Below, in pieces: positions 1-5,595 of a DNA stretch of 6,482 nucleotides. The first letter of the stretch is position 1. Each line of letters begins with the position of its first letter. The stretch lies in contig JAEDFW010000096.1 in assembly GCA_016297855.1 (NCBI GenBank), forward strand, positions 1 to 6,482. The letters run 5' to 3'. The translations under genes and the position numbers were made by a program. Source of the DNA: Oscillospiraceae bacterium. Lineage in GTDB: Bacteria; Bacillota; Clostridia; Oscillospirales; Oscillospiraceae. Under the pieces are notes generated by a model. That model saw only the letters and a list, made by a program, of their open reading frames with translations, was not told the origin of the DNA and did no database searches.

Positions 1-198
1 TCTGGGCATCCAGAAATTTCTTCGGAGCAAGCAGTGGAAAATGCAGAATGATCAGCGGGGATACTTCTATTTTGTATGATATGTTGCGAATCATAACATA
101 CCTGTGTCCACCTAAGTGGAAAAAGATGGTCCATTTTTCGCCAAAAGTTGCATGGTTTTCCGCATCAAACCCTGTTTGTTCCGTTATGATAGTATTGC
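1..198. mobile_element. Putative edge of a sigK intervening (skin-like) element
   Basis: This stretch adjoins the abrupt end of the sigK coding segment and shows no similarity, in any frame I read, to the missing sigma regions 3 and 4. It is visibly AT-richer than the genes beside it and has no convincing complete gene. It holds an imperfect 28-bp dyad at 74-101 (11 of 14 positions pair), a short TCCAC/GTGGA hairpin at 107-120, a CAAAC/GTTTG hairpin at 166-178, and an 8-bp inverted pair ATCATAAC (90-97) and GTTATGAT (183-190). Plus-strand frames end in stops at about 51 and 78, so a convergent gene could finish here. In B. subtilis the recombinase gene spoIVCA lies convergent to the sigK 5' half, but these tails are too short to identify. 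That this is an element is inferred from the break site in sigK. An insertion-sequence end is the alternative. Confidence 0.45.
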
Positions 199-531
199 AT
201 TTTCAACACATCTGGCTGCATAAGTTGCCAGACGGGCGCCTTTGGATGGGTCAAAGGTGGAGATGCCCTTGATAAGGCCGATGGTGCCGATAGAGATCAG
301 ATCCTCCTGGTCGGCAGTCTGCGTGTAATATTTTTTCATGATGTGTGCCACGAGGCGCAGGTTGCGTTCGATGAGAATATTTCTGGCTTCCAGATCGCCC
401 CCGGCGCTGCGTGCGAGATACACGCGTTCTTCCTCGGCGCTCAGTGGCTTGGGAAACGATCCACCTGCGCCGGATAGGCGCAGCGAACACAGCATACTGC
501 TGAGCATCAGCCAGACGGCGGCAGAAAACAT
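184..531 (-). pseudogene. sigK: Pro-sigma-K, 5' coding segment only (interrupted sigK)
   Basis: This encodes the first 115 residues of the late mother-cell sporulation sigma factor; complete sigma-K proteins are about 230-240 residues. Residues 1 to about 24 are a hydrophobic pro-sequence (FSAAVWLMLSSMLCSL), followed by FPKPLSAEEERVYL, matching the FPQPLS start of the mature core in B. subtilis. Sigma region 2 follows, with NILIERNLRLVAHI (51-64), EDLISIGTIGLIKGI (76-90) and LATYAARCVEN (101-111). The frame then reads AILS and stops, so regions 3 and 4, including the -35-binding helix-turn-helix, are missing. The intact paralogue sigE in this window has CIENEILMYIRK at the same place. The ATG at 531 is preferred over the GTG at 540 because AGGAGG (545-540) lies 8 nt upstream. 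It is downstream of nth but separated by a terminator. It is either a sporulation-rearranged half gene, as with B. subtilis spoIVCB, or a true pseudogene. Sigma-K rather than sigma-E is favoured by the hydrophobic pro-sequence and the break site. Confidence 0.82.
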
Positions 532-551
532 GTGCCTCACCTCCTGGAACT

Positions 552-582
552 ACTGTATTCCGCCGCGGCACGTCCAGATTCC
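552..582 (-). promoter_or_regulatory. Possible sigma-E-type promoter of sigK
   Basis: Read on the minus strand, AATACAGT (559-552) resembles the sigma-E -10 consensus CATACANT with one mismatch. GGAATCT (582-576) is a loose -35 match about 16 bp upstream. sigK is a known sigma-E target in B. subtilis, so such a promoter is expected. The weakness is position: transcription would start close to the AGGAGG at 545-540, giving an extremely short leader. Another -10-like string, CATACTTT, lies further upstream, before the nth terminator. Confidence 0.25.
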
Positions 583-585
583 ATG

Positions 586-612
586 AAAAATGCGCCGGGC
601 AAGGCCTGGCGC
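586..612 (-). terminator. Rho-independent terminator of nth
   Basis: On the minus strand GCGCC-A-GGC pairs with GCC-C-GGCGC around a CTT loop, giving 8 GC-rich pairs with one mismatch, followed by ATTTTT (the plus-strand A run at 586-590). It begins 15 bases after the nth stop codon and separates nth from sigK, which suggests sigK has its own promoter. Confidence 0.75.
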
Positions 613-626
613 ACAAAGTATGATGC

Positions 627-1262
627 TTATTCTCCTGAAAAGTTTTTGCAAAACGGCGCGAGCATGCAATTCTGGCACTGCGGCCTGCGCGCAATGCAAA
701 CGGCCCGGCCATGCAGCACGATGCGGTGGCAGAAATCAGACGATTCCTCGGGCGGCAGGATCTTGCGCAGCTGCGCTTCGACCTTCTCCGGCTCCTTGCC
801 TACGGTCAGACCAAGTAGATTCGTGATGCGGATGCAATGCGTGTCGCACACCACGCTGCCGGGCGCCTTGTAGAGGTCTCCCATCAGAAGATTCGCCGTC
901 TTACGACCCACGCCGGGCAGGCGCAGGAGATCTTCCATATTGTCCGGCACCTTGCCGCCATATGTATCGCGCAGCATCTGGCAGGCCAGCACGATATCGC
1001 GCGCCTTGTGCTTATAAAAGCCGCAGGAGTGGACGTATGTCTCAACCTCGGCGATGTCGGCCTCGGCAAACGCATCCAGCGTGGGATAGCGGGCAAACAG
1101 CGCTGGTGTGACCAAGTTCACGCGCTCATCGGTACATTGCGCGGACAGGCGCACGGCGATCATCAGCTCGTAATCTTTTTTGTAGTGCAGCGCACACATG
1201 GGGTCGGGATAGGCCAGCTTCAGCGCCTCAATCACGCCAGTCACGCGTTCGAAGGTAGTCAT
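627..1262 (-). CDS. nth: Endonuclease III (DNA glycosylase/AP lyase)
   Basis: This is a base-excision-repair enzyme that removes oxidised pyrimidines and cuts at the abasic site by beta-elimination. At 211 residues it has the usual family length. The helix-hairpin-helix is LLRLPGVGRKTANLLMG (112-128) with the catalytic lysine at K121; the catalytic aspartate is D140 in VVCDTHCIR. The C-terminal [4Fe-4S] loop has C189, C196, C199 and C205 with the exact C-x6-C-x2-C-x5-C spacing. LSAQCTDERVN (39-49) is the conserved N-terminal helical motif, with Cys where many homologues have Ala. Two ATG codons are adjacent (1265 and 1262). The second lies 6 nt from GGAGG (1273-1269) and the first only 3 nt, so I chose the second. 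The gene is divergent from rarA across about 140 bp containing both promoters. Confidence 0.95.
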   Translation of the reverse strand: MTTFERVTGVIEALKLAYPDPMCALHYKKDYELMIAVRLSAQCTDERVNLVTPALFARYPTLDAFAEADIAEVETYVHSCGFYKHKARDIVLACQMLRDTYGGKVPDNMEDLLRLPGVGRKTANLLMGDLYKAPGSVVCDTHCIRITNLLGLTVGKEPEKVEAQLRKILPPEESSDFCHRIVLHGRAVCIARRPQCQNCMLAPFCKNFSGE

Positions 1263-1289
1263 CATTTGCCTCCATCATTCTTTTTTAAC

Positions 1290-1318
1290 AGTATAGCACA
1301 TTTTTCACCTGCTTGCAA
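1290..1318 (-). promoter_or_regulatory. Sigma-A promoter of nth
   Basis: On the minus strand TTGCAA (1318-1313) and TATACT (1295-1290) are separated by exactly 17 bp. The -10 lies about 25 bp upstream of the ATG at 1262, leaving a short leader with GGAGG. It is a good vegetative-type match and divergent from the rarA promoter. Confidence 0.75.
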
Positions 1319-1345
1319 AGCTGTGATTTCCAGCGCATGCGCGGC

Positions 1346-1374
1346 TTGTATTTGCAGGCGGATTCCGGTATAAT
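1346..1374 (+). promoter_or_regulatory. Sigma-A promoter of rarA
   Basis: TTGTAT (1346-1351) and a perfect TATAAT (1369-1374) are 17 bp apart, and the leader runs to the ATG at 1407 with AAGGAGG (1393-1399) 7 nt before the start. The -10 box sits inside the perfect 13-bp palindrome GGTATAATATACC (1367-1379). Confidence 0.75.
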
Positions 1375-1406
1375 ATACCAAGAAAACATCGGAAGGAGGC
1401 AGCATT

Positions 1407-2666
1407 ATGTATCAGCCTCTGGCGGACGCGCTGCGCCCGGCCAGTCTTGACGACGTGTGCGGACAAGAGCATATCCTCGGCTCGGACGGACTGCTGCGCC
1501 GCATCATCGAGTCGGGAAACGTCCCGAACATGATCTTCTACGGCCCGTCCGGCACGGGTAAGACTACGGTGGCGAACCTGATTGCGAATAAAACTCGCAG
1601 AAAATTATGTAAACTTAACGCCACGACTGCTTCGTCTGCCGATATCAAGGAAATCTACAACCAGCTCGATACGTTTCTCGCGCCAGACGGGGTGCTGCTG
1701 TATCTGGACGAGATCCAGTATTTCAACAAAAAGCAGCAGCAGACGTTGTTGGAATATATTGAAAACGGCAAGATCACGCTTATCGCGTCCACCACAGAAA
1801 ATCCCTATTTTTATGTTTACAATGCGATTCTGTCGCGCGCTACGGTCTTTGAGTTCAAACCCGTAGGGGCAAACGAAGCTCTTCGCGCTGTGAAACGCGC
1901 GGTAACGGCGCTGGAAGCACGAAACGGCGTGCAGGCTGAAGTCGAGCCGGGTACGCTGGAGCATGTGGCGCAATCATGCGGCGGTGATATCCGCAAGGCC
2001 ATCAACGCCGTAGAGCTTCTGTTTTCTGCGGCGAAGCAAGAAAATGGCGTACAGAAGATCACACTGGACGACGCAAAGCTGATCTCGCAGCGCTCAGCCA
2101 TGCGCTATGACCGTGCGGGCGACGACCACTATGACGACCTTTCCGCGTTGATGAAATCGATCCGCGGCTCCGATCCAGACGCTGCCATTCACTATCTGGC
2201 GCGTTTTCTGGAGGCCGGCGATCTGCCGTCTGCCTGCCGGCGCATTCTCTGCTCGGCTTGCGAGGACATCGGCCTCGCCTATCCGCAGGCCATCCCGATC
2301 GTCAAGGCGTGCGTGGATTCCGCGCTGCAACTGGGTTTGCCCGAGGCGCGGCTGCCGTTGGCCGACGCAGTGATACTGCTCGCCACAGCGCCGAAATCCA
2401 ACTCCGGCTATCTGGCCATCGACGCGGCCATGCGAGATGTGAAAGCAGGCAAAACCGGCAACGTGCCTCGCGAGCTGCAGAATGTACACGCTGACGGCAC
2501 GGGCTTTGAGCGTGAGCAGGGCTATCTATATCCGCACAGTTATCCCAATCACTGGGTCAAACAGCAGTATCTGCCCGATGAGATCAAGGATCGGCAATAC
2601 TATATCTATGGTGAAAACAAGACCGAGCAGGCCGCCAAGCGCTATTGGGACGAGATTAAAAAATAG
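1407..2666 (+). CDS. rarA: Replication-associated recombination protein A (AAA+ ATPase)
   Basis: This is a member of the RarA/MgsA/WRNIP1 family of clamp-loader-like AAA+ ATPases that act at stalled replication forks. At 419 residues it is family-typical. Walker A is GPSGTGKT (46-53, K52 and T53); Walker B is LLYLDE (97-102, D101 and E102). The sensor-1 segment is STTENP (128-133), followed by the probable arginine finger in ILSRATVFEF (R144) and sensor 2 in GGDIRKAINAVELL (R196). The C-terminal half holds the family's tetramerisation region and the typical signature ending YPHSYPNHWVKQQYLPDE. The ATG at 1407 follows AAGGAGG by 7 nt. It is a single-gene unit with its own promoter, and its stop overlaps the convergent S1 gene by 11 bp with no hairpin terminator visible between them. 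The family also shares architecture with DnaX and RuvB, but the ENPYF and YPHSYP motifs make RarA clear. Confidence 0.95.
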   Translation: MYQPLADALRPASLDDVCGQEHILGSDGLLRRIIESGNVPNMIFYGPSGTGKTTVANLIANKTRRKLCKLNATTASSADIKEIYNQLDTFLAPDGVLLYLDEIQYFNKKQQQTLLEYIENGKITLIASTTENPYFYVYNAILSRATVFEFKPVGANEALRAVKRAVTALEARNGVQAEVEPGTLEHVAQSCGGDIRKAINAVELLFSAAKQENGVQKITLDDAKLISQRSAMRYDRAGDDHYDDLSALMKSIRGSDPDAAIHYLARFLEAGDLPSACRRILCSACEDIGLAYPQAIPIVKACVDSALQLGLPEARLPLADAVILLATAPKSNSGYLAIDAAMRDVKAGKTGNVPRELQNVHADGTGFEREQGYLYPHSYPNHWVKQQYLPDEIKDRQYYIYGENKTEQAAKRYWDEIKK

Positions 2667-3555
2667 TCATGACCTTGGCATTGTCCTCTGTTCCGTAGCG
2701 CCAACTCGTCAGGCTGCCGCAGAGCTTCGTATACGGAAGCGGCTGCAAGCCGCGCGCGGTGGGGCCGAGATTGCGGATGACGCAGAGCTTGATCTTGAGT
2801 TTTTCCGGAAGAATCGATTTTATGTAAACGGAAACGGCATCGCCGGGCTGCAGGCCATCTGTCGGCTCTGCCAGGCCTGACAGATTTGGCGCAAGCGCAA
2901 CAAACACGCCGTAGCTTTTGACGCTTCGCACAATACCCGTGACAGTCTGCCCGCGTGCAAAGCGCGCTGCGTTTTCCTGCCAGGTGCCCAGCAGCTCCTT
3001 GAGCGTCAGGCTGACGCGCCGCGCTGCCGGGTCGAGCGTACGGATAACGGCGAAGATGGCCTGGTTTTCTTTCAGCACATCGCCGGGACTCTGCAAACGC
3101 GACACGCAGATATCGCCCAGTGGCAAAAGCGCCGGTATCCCGCAGCCCACATCGCAGAATGCGCCGAACGGCGCAAGGCCGGTGACCACGGCTGGTACAA
3201 TGTCGCCCGGTCGGCGCTGCGAAAGCAGCACATCCAGCGCCTCATTCTGCGCGCTGCGGCGGCTGAGCAGCACCCTGCCATCCGGCAGAAAGCGCGTCAC
3301 ATGGAAGCATACGGGCTTTCCCACGCGTGACAAAACAGCAATATCGCGTGTCTCTCCGCTGGTAATACCAAGCGCGGCCTCCTCGCGCGGGATTACGCCG
3401 CGGCAGCAGCCTAGATCAACGTGCAGGTCATGCGCCTCATCGCATAAGATGGCTGCAGCATGCAAAATTGTGTGCTGGTGGATGGCTCGCCAGAGATCCT
3501 CGGTGGTGTATGCGGCCGAGCGTGTCTGCATCGTCTCCGGAAGATAGCAATTCAT
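2656..3555 (-). CDS. S1-domain RNA-binding protein
   Basis: This is a cytosolic protein of 299 residues built from S1 (OB-fold) RNA-binding units. A degenerate first unit covers about 30-105 (HVDLGCCRGVIPREEAALG, then KPVCFHVTRF). The second is clear at about 115-187 (GDIVPAVVTGLAPFGAFCDVG). The third covers about 200-262 (GQTVTGIVRSVKSYGVFVALAPNLSGLAEP). A conserved-looking tail ends TSWRYGTEDNAKVMTIF. Proteins of this layout are common in Clostridia and are often annotated as S1 or ribosomal-protein-S1-like, but they are much shorter than true RpsA and their exact role is unknown, so no symbol is given. The ATG at 3555 follows a GGGGGAG site by about 5 nt; the open frame extends further upstream but into the DUF951 gene and without a ribosome site. 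It is convergent with rarA and divergent from the DUF951 gene. Confidence 0.85.
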   Translation of the reverse strand: MNCYLPETMQTRSAAYTTEDLWRAIHQHTILHAAAILCDEAHDLHVDLGCCRGVIPREEAALGITSGETRDIAVLSRVGKPVCFHVTRFLPDGRVLLSRRSAQNEALDVLLSQRRPGDIVPAVVTGLAPFGAFCDVGCGIPALLPLGDICVSRLQSPGDVLKENQAIFAVIRTLDPAARRVSLTLKELLGTWQENAARFARGQTVTGIVRSVKSYGVFVALAPNLSGLAEPTDGLQPGDAVSVYIKSILPEKLKIKLCVIRNLGPTARGLQPLPYTKLCGSLTSWRYGTEDNAKVMTIF

Positions 3556-3633
3556 TCGAACTCCCCCTTTCATCATTACCAATATATGCGCCCGGGTTCT
3601 GTACGGCTGCGGCGCAGGAAAGCAGGCAAACCG

Positions 3634-3834
3634 ATGGACGTTCAGCTTCAAGATATTCTGACCATGAAAAAAGAACACCCCTGCGGCAGCAGACAGTGGC
3701 TGGTGCTGCGCAGCGGCATGGATTTCCGCCTCCGCTGCCTCGGCTGCGGGCATGAGGTCATGCTCCCGCGCAGCAAGGCGGAAAAAAACATCCGGCAGAT
3801 CACACGCGCAGGCGTGGACCAGCTGAAAAAATAG
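3634..3834 (+). CDS. DUF951 family protein
   Basis: This small basic protein of 66 residues matches the DUF951 pattern common in Firmicutes: DILTMKKEHPCGSRQWLVLRSGMDFRLRCLGCGHEVMLPRSKAEK. Conserved cysteines are C17 (HPCGS) and C35 and C38 (CLGCGH), the latter forming a CxxC suggestive of metal binding. The biochemical function is unknown; in many Firmicutes it lies near chromosome-partitioning or housekeeping genes. The ATG at 3634 is chosen because the family motif begins a few residues later. The open frame continues upstream through the S1 gene, which cannot be real protein. The ribosome site is weak (an AGG 7 nt before the start). A strong hairpin terminator follows 18 bases after the stop. 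Confidence 0.85.
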   Translation: MDVQLQDILTMKKEHPCGSRQWLVLRSGMDFRLRCLGCGHEVMLPRSKAEKNIRQITRAGVDQLKK

Positions 3835-3851
3835 CCGAATCAAAACGAACG

Positions 3852-3890
3852 ACAGGCCGCGATCCCGGTGGGATTGCGACCTGTTTTTTT
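3852..3890 (+). terminator. Rho-independent terminator after the DUF951 gene
   Basis: A 15-position stem from ACAGG (3852) to CCTGT (ending 3884) with one mismatch and one G-T wobble encloses a GGT loop, and the stem's last T opens a run of seven T (3884-3890). It ends the DUF951 transcript and separates it from spoIIGA. Its 3' arm overlaps the region where the spoIIGA -35 and Spo0A boxes would be expected. Confidence 0.9.
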
Positions 3891-3908
3891 CGCGCCGGGC
3901 GGTATACT
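3874..3908 (+). promoter_or_regulatory. Possible Spo0A-dependent long-spacer promoter of spoIIGA-sigE
   Basis: TATACT (3903-3908) is a good -10, but nothing like TTGACA lies 17 bp upstream. A TTGCGA at 3874-3879 lies 23 bp upstream. In B. subtilis the spoIIG promoter has a 22-bp spacer and is activated by Spo0A bound over the -35. A weak Spo0A-box-like string (TGTCGTT on the minus strand, 3854-3848; consensus TGNCGAA) lies just upstream. This arrangement is inferred by analogy; box matches are imperfect. Confidence 0.4.
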
Positions 3909-3940
3909 TTGTCCAGACGGGTGCGAAAGGGGGCGCTGCA

Positions 3941-4780
3941 ATGACGGTATACGCCGACGTTCTGTTTTCACTCAACGCCTGCATCAACTACCTGATGCTG
4001 CTCGTAAGCGCCCGTGTCTGCGGCGCACGGATCCGCCGCAAACGCTTTGCAGCCGCTGCGGCACTGGGTGGGCTTTACGCCGTGGCATCGGTGCTGCCGG
4101 GCTGCTTTTGGATGCAGAACAGCTGGATGAAAGCGCTCGTGTGGGCGATGATGCTCATTCTGGCGTTCGGTGTCTGCAAAAAGACGATACGTCTGGCGCT
4201 TCTGTTTCTGGCGGCGTCGTTTGCCTTCGGAGGCATTGTATTTGCGCTGGTGGAGCTTGCAGGTACCGGCGTGATGGTACTGCCGGGCGGCGCGTATTAT
4301 CCCGTGAGCGCCGGGGCGCTTCTGACGCTGGCCGGGGTCACATATCTTCTTTCCTGGCTGGTGTTTTCGCGTCTGGGTGAGCATTCCGGCGGACAGATTG
4401 TTACAATCGCTCTGACACTCGGCGCGCATACGGTCCCGGTTCGGGCGCTTCGAGACTCCGGCAACACGCTCAAAGACCCGCTCACCAACGAACCGGTGCT
4501 GGTCGCAAGCTGGCAGACAGCAAGGCAGCTCCTGCCGGAGGCGAATCTTCAGCCGACAGAGTTTCTGGACCCGGCGGCGCTCATGCAGCGCCTGCTAAAG
4601 CAGTCGCCCGGGCTTCGGATGCGGTTGGTTCCCTACCGCGCAGTGGGCACACAGGCAGGGCTTCTGCTCGCGGTGCGCTGCATGGCGGAGCAGACTGGAA
4701 AGCAGCGTCCGGCACTGGTGGCGTTTTCGCCCACACCGGTGTCGGACGCAGGAAATTATGAGGCATTGACAGGGGGTTAA
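3941..4780 (+). CDS. spoIIGA: Sigma-E processing peptidase SpoIIGA
   Basis: This is the mother-cell, septum-located membrane protease that cleaves the pro-sequence from pro-sigma-E. The N-terminal half has about five hydrophobic segments (roughly 7-24, 37-54, 64-78, 84-106 and 123-143). The C-terminal half is the retropepsin-like aspartic protease domain with the active-site motif RALRDSGNTLKDP (catalytic D172), followed by LTNEPVLVASW. LVPYRAVGTQAGLLLAVR is the typical downstream signature. At 279 residues it is somewhat shorter than the roughly 309 of B. subtilis, with no sign of truncation. The ATG at 3941 follows AAAGGGGG (3926-3933) by 7 nt. It is the first gene of an operon with sigE; its final codons contain the sigE ribosome site, so translation may be coupled. 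Confidence 0.95.
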   Translation: MTVYADVLFSLNACINYLMLLVSARVCGARIRRKRFAAAAALGGLYAVASVLPGCFWMQNSWMKALVWAMMLILAFGVCKKTIRLALLFLAASFAFGGIVFALVELAGTGVMVLPGGAYYPVSAGALLTLAGVTYLLSWLVFSRLGEHSGGQIVTIALTLGAHTVPVRALRDSGNTLKDPLTNEPVLVASWQTARQLLPEANLQPTEFLDPAALMQRLLKQSPGLRMRLVPYRAVGTQAGLLLAVRCMAEQTGKQRPALVAFSPTPVSDAGNYEALTGG

Positions 4781-4784
4781 CGGT

Positions 4785-5492
4785 ATGAAATGGAATCTGC
4801 AGATGATATTGGAGCGGCTCGGGCTGCTGCAGCCGGAAAAGATCATGTATATTGGAGGCAGCGACGTTTTGCCGCTGCCGCTGCGTGCAGAGGAAGAGCA
4901 GGCCTATCTGCACGCGCTGGCTGAGGGCAGCGAACAGGCCAAGCAGGTACTCATCGAGCGGAATCTGCGGTTGGTCGTGTATATCGCACGGCGGTTTGAA
5001 AATACCGGAATCAATATTGAAGATCTCATCTCGATTGGAACCATTGGACTGATCAAGGCCGTCGGCACGTTCCGCGCAGAGAAGAACATCAAGCTTGCCA
5101 CCTACTCCTCCCGCTGCATCGAAAACGAGATTCTCATGTATATCCGGAAAATTTCGGGCCAGAAAGCGGAAGTCTCGCTCGACGAGCCGATCAACACTGA
5201 CTATGACGGCAATGAGCTGCTGCTGTCCGACGTGCTTGGCACAGACAGCGACACTGTTATGCGCCCGATGGAGGACGATGTCGACCATGCGCTGCTGCAT
5301 CAGGCGCTGGAGAATCTTCCGGAACGGGAAAAGCAGATCGTCACCATGCGCTTTGGTCTTGGCGGGCGGCGAGAAAAGACGCAGAAAGAGGTGGCCGACC
5401 TCATGGGCATCTCGCAGTCGTACATCTCGCGGCTGGAAAAGCGGATCATGCTTCGTCTGCGGCGTGAAATCTCACGACAGATCTATAGTTGA
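4785..5492 (+). CDS. sigE: Pro-sigma-E, early mother-cell sporulation sigma factor
   Basis: This is a sigma-70 family factor directing early mother-cell transcription after SpoIIGA cleavage. At 235 residues it is full length. Residues 1 to about 21 are the amphipathic pro-sequence; the conserved cleavage neighbourhood is MYIGGSDVLPLPL (21-33), like YYIGGSEALPPPL in B. subtilis. Region 2 spans about 45-120 (IERNLRLVVYIARRFENTG, EDLISIGTIGLIKA, CIENEILMYIRK). Region 4 spans about 172-232 (LPEREKQIVTMRFGLGG, with the helix-turn-helix TQKEVADLMGISQSYISRLEKR). The ATG at 4785 is 4 bp after the spoIIGA stop, with AGGGGG (4771-4776) inside spoIIGA. In many spore formers sigG follows; here rex does. 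It shows what the broken sigK lacks and served as my reference for the break point. Confidence 0.96.
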   Translation: MKWNLQMILERLGLLQPEKIMYIGGSDVLPLPLRAEEEQAYLHALAEGSEQAKQVLIERNLRLVVYIARRFENTGINIEDLISIGTIGLIKAVGTFRAEKNIKLATYSSRCIENEILMYIRKISGQKAEVSLDEPINTDYDGNELLLSDVLGTDSDTVMRPMEDDVDHALLHQALENLPEREKQIVTMRFGLGGRREKTQKEVADLMGISQSYISRLEKRIMLRLRREISRQIYS

Positions 5493-5512
5493 CAGCAGCT
5501 GACATTTTTCGC

Positions 5513-5541
5513 TTGCGCAGAAGCGGAAAACATGATAGAAT
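5513..5541 (+). promoter_or_regulatory. Sigma-A promoter of rex
   Basis: TTGCGC (5513-5518) and TAGAAT (5536-5541) are 17 bp apart, in the gap between sigE and rex. It gives rex an independent vegetative promoter. The -35 lies in a T5/A4 inverted repeat (5505-5530) that lacks a trailing T run and so is not a clear terminator for sigE. Confidence 0.65.
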
Positions 5542-5552
5542 TACGGTCGGAA

Positions 5553-5575
5553 ATATCGATAGATTCTATCGATAT
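5553..5575. promoter_or_regulatory. 23-bp perfect palindrome in the rex leader (candidate operator)
   Basis: The arms ATATCGATAGA and TCTATCGATAT pair perfectly around a single central T. Equivalently, two copies of the self-complementary TATCGATA (5554-5561 and 5567-5574) lie 13 bp apart. It starts about 12 bp after the rex -10, over or just after the expected transcription start, where a bound repressor would block transcription. It does not match the Rex operator pattern (TTGTTAA-N4-TTAACAA), so autoregulation by Rex is not supported. A 5' mRNA hairpin is the alternative. Confidence 0.6.
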
Positions 5576-5595
5576 GTTGGAAAGGATGTTCGTTC

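Noticed and set aside
48..272. 74-residue plus-strand ORF crossing the sigK break
   Set aside because: It runs antisense through sigma region 2 codons, has no ribosome site and no recognisable motif.
251..712. 153-residue minus-strand ORF over sigK and the end of nth
   Set aside because: It is an out-of-frame shadow, arginine-rich, and crosses a terminator.
837..1373. 178-residue plus-strand ORF
   Set aside because: It is antisense to nth, whose catalytic and Fe-S motifs are certain; the composition is atypical and no family is recognised.
2918..3547. 209-residue plus-strand ORF
   Set aside because: It is antisense to the S1-domain gene and rich in Ser, Arg and Pro, as shadows usually are here.
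3460..3633. Upstream extension of the DUF951 frame
   Set aside because: It would overlap the S1 gene start, lacks a ribosome site, and the family motif starts only after 3634.
3556..3987. Upstream extension of the S1-gene frame
   Set aside because: It runs antisense through the DUF951 gene and its terminator; the ATG at 3555 has a good ribosome site.
4581..5300. 239-residue minus-strand ORF
   Set aside because: It is antisense to spoIIGA and sigE, both firmly identified.
5505..5530. Hairpin after sigE as a terminator
   Set aside because: The T run is before the stem and not after it in the sigE direction, and the GC core is only five pairs.
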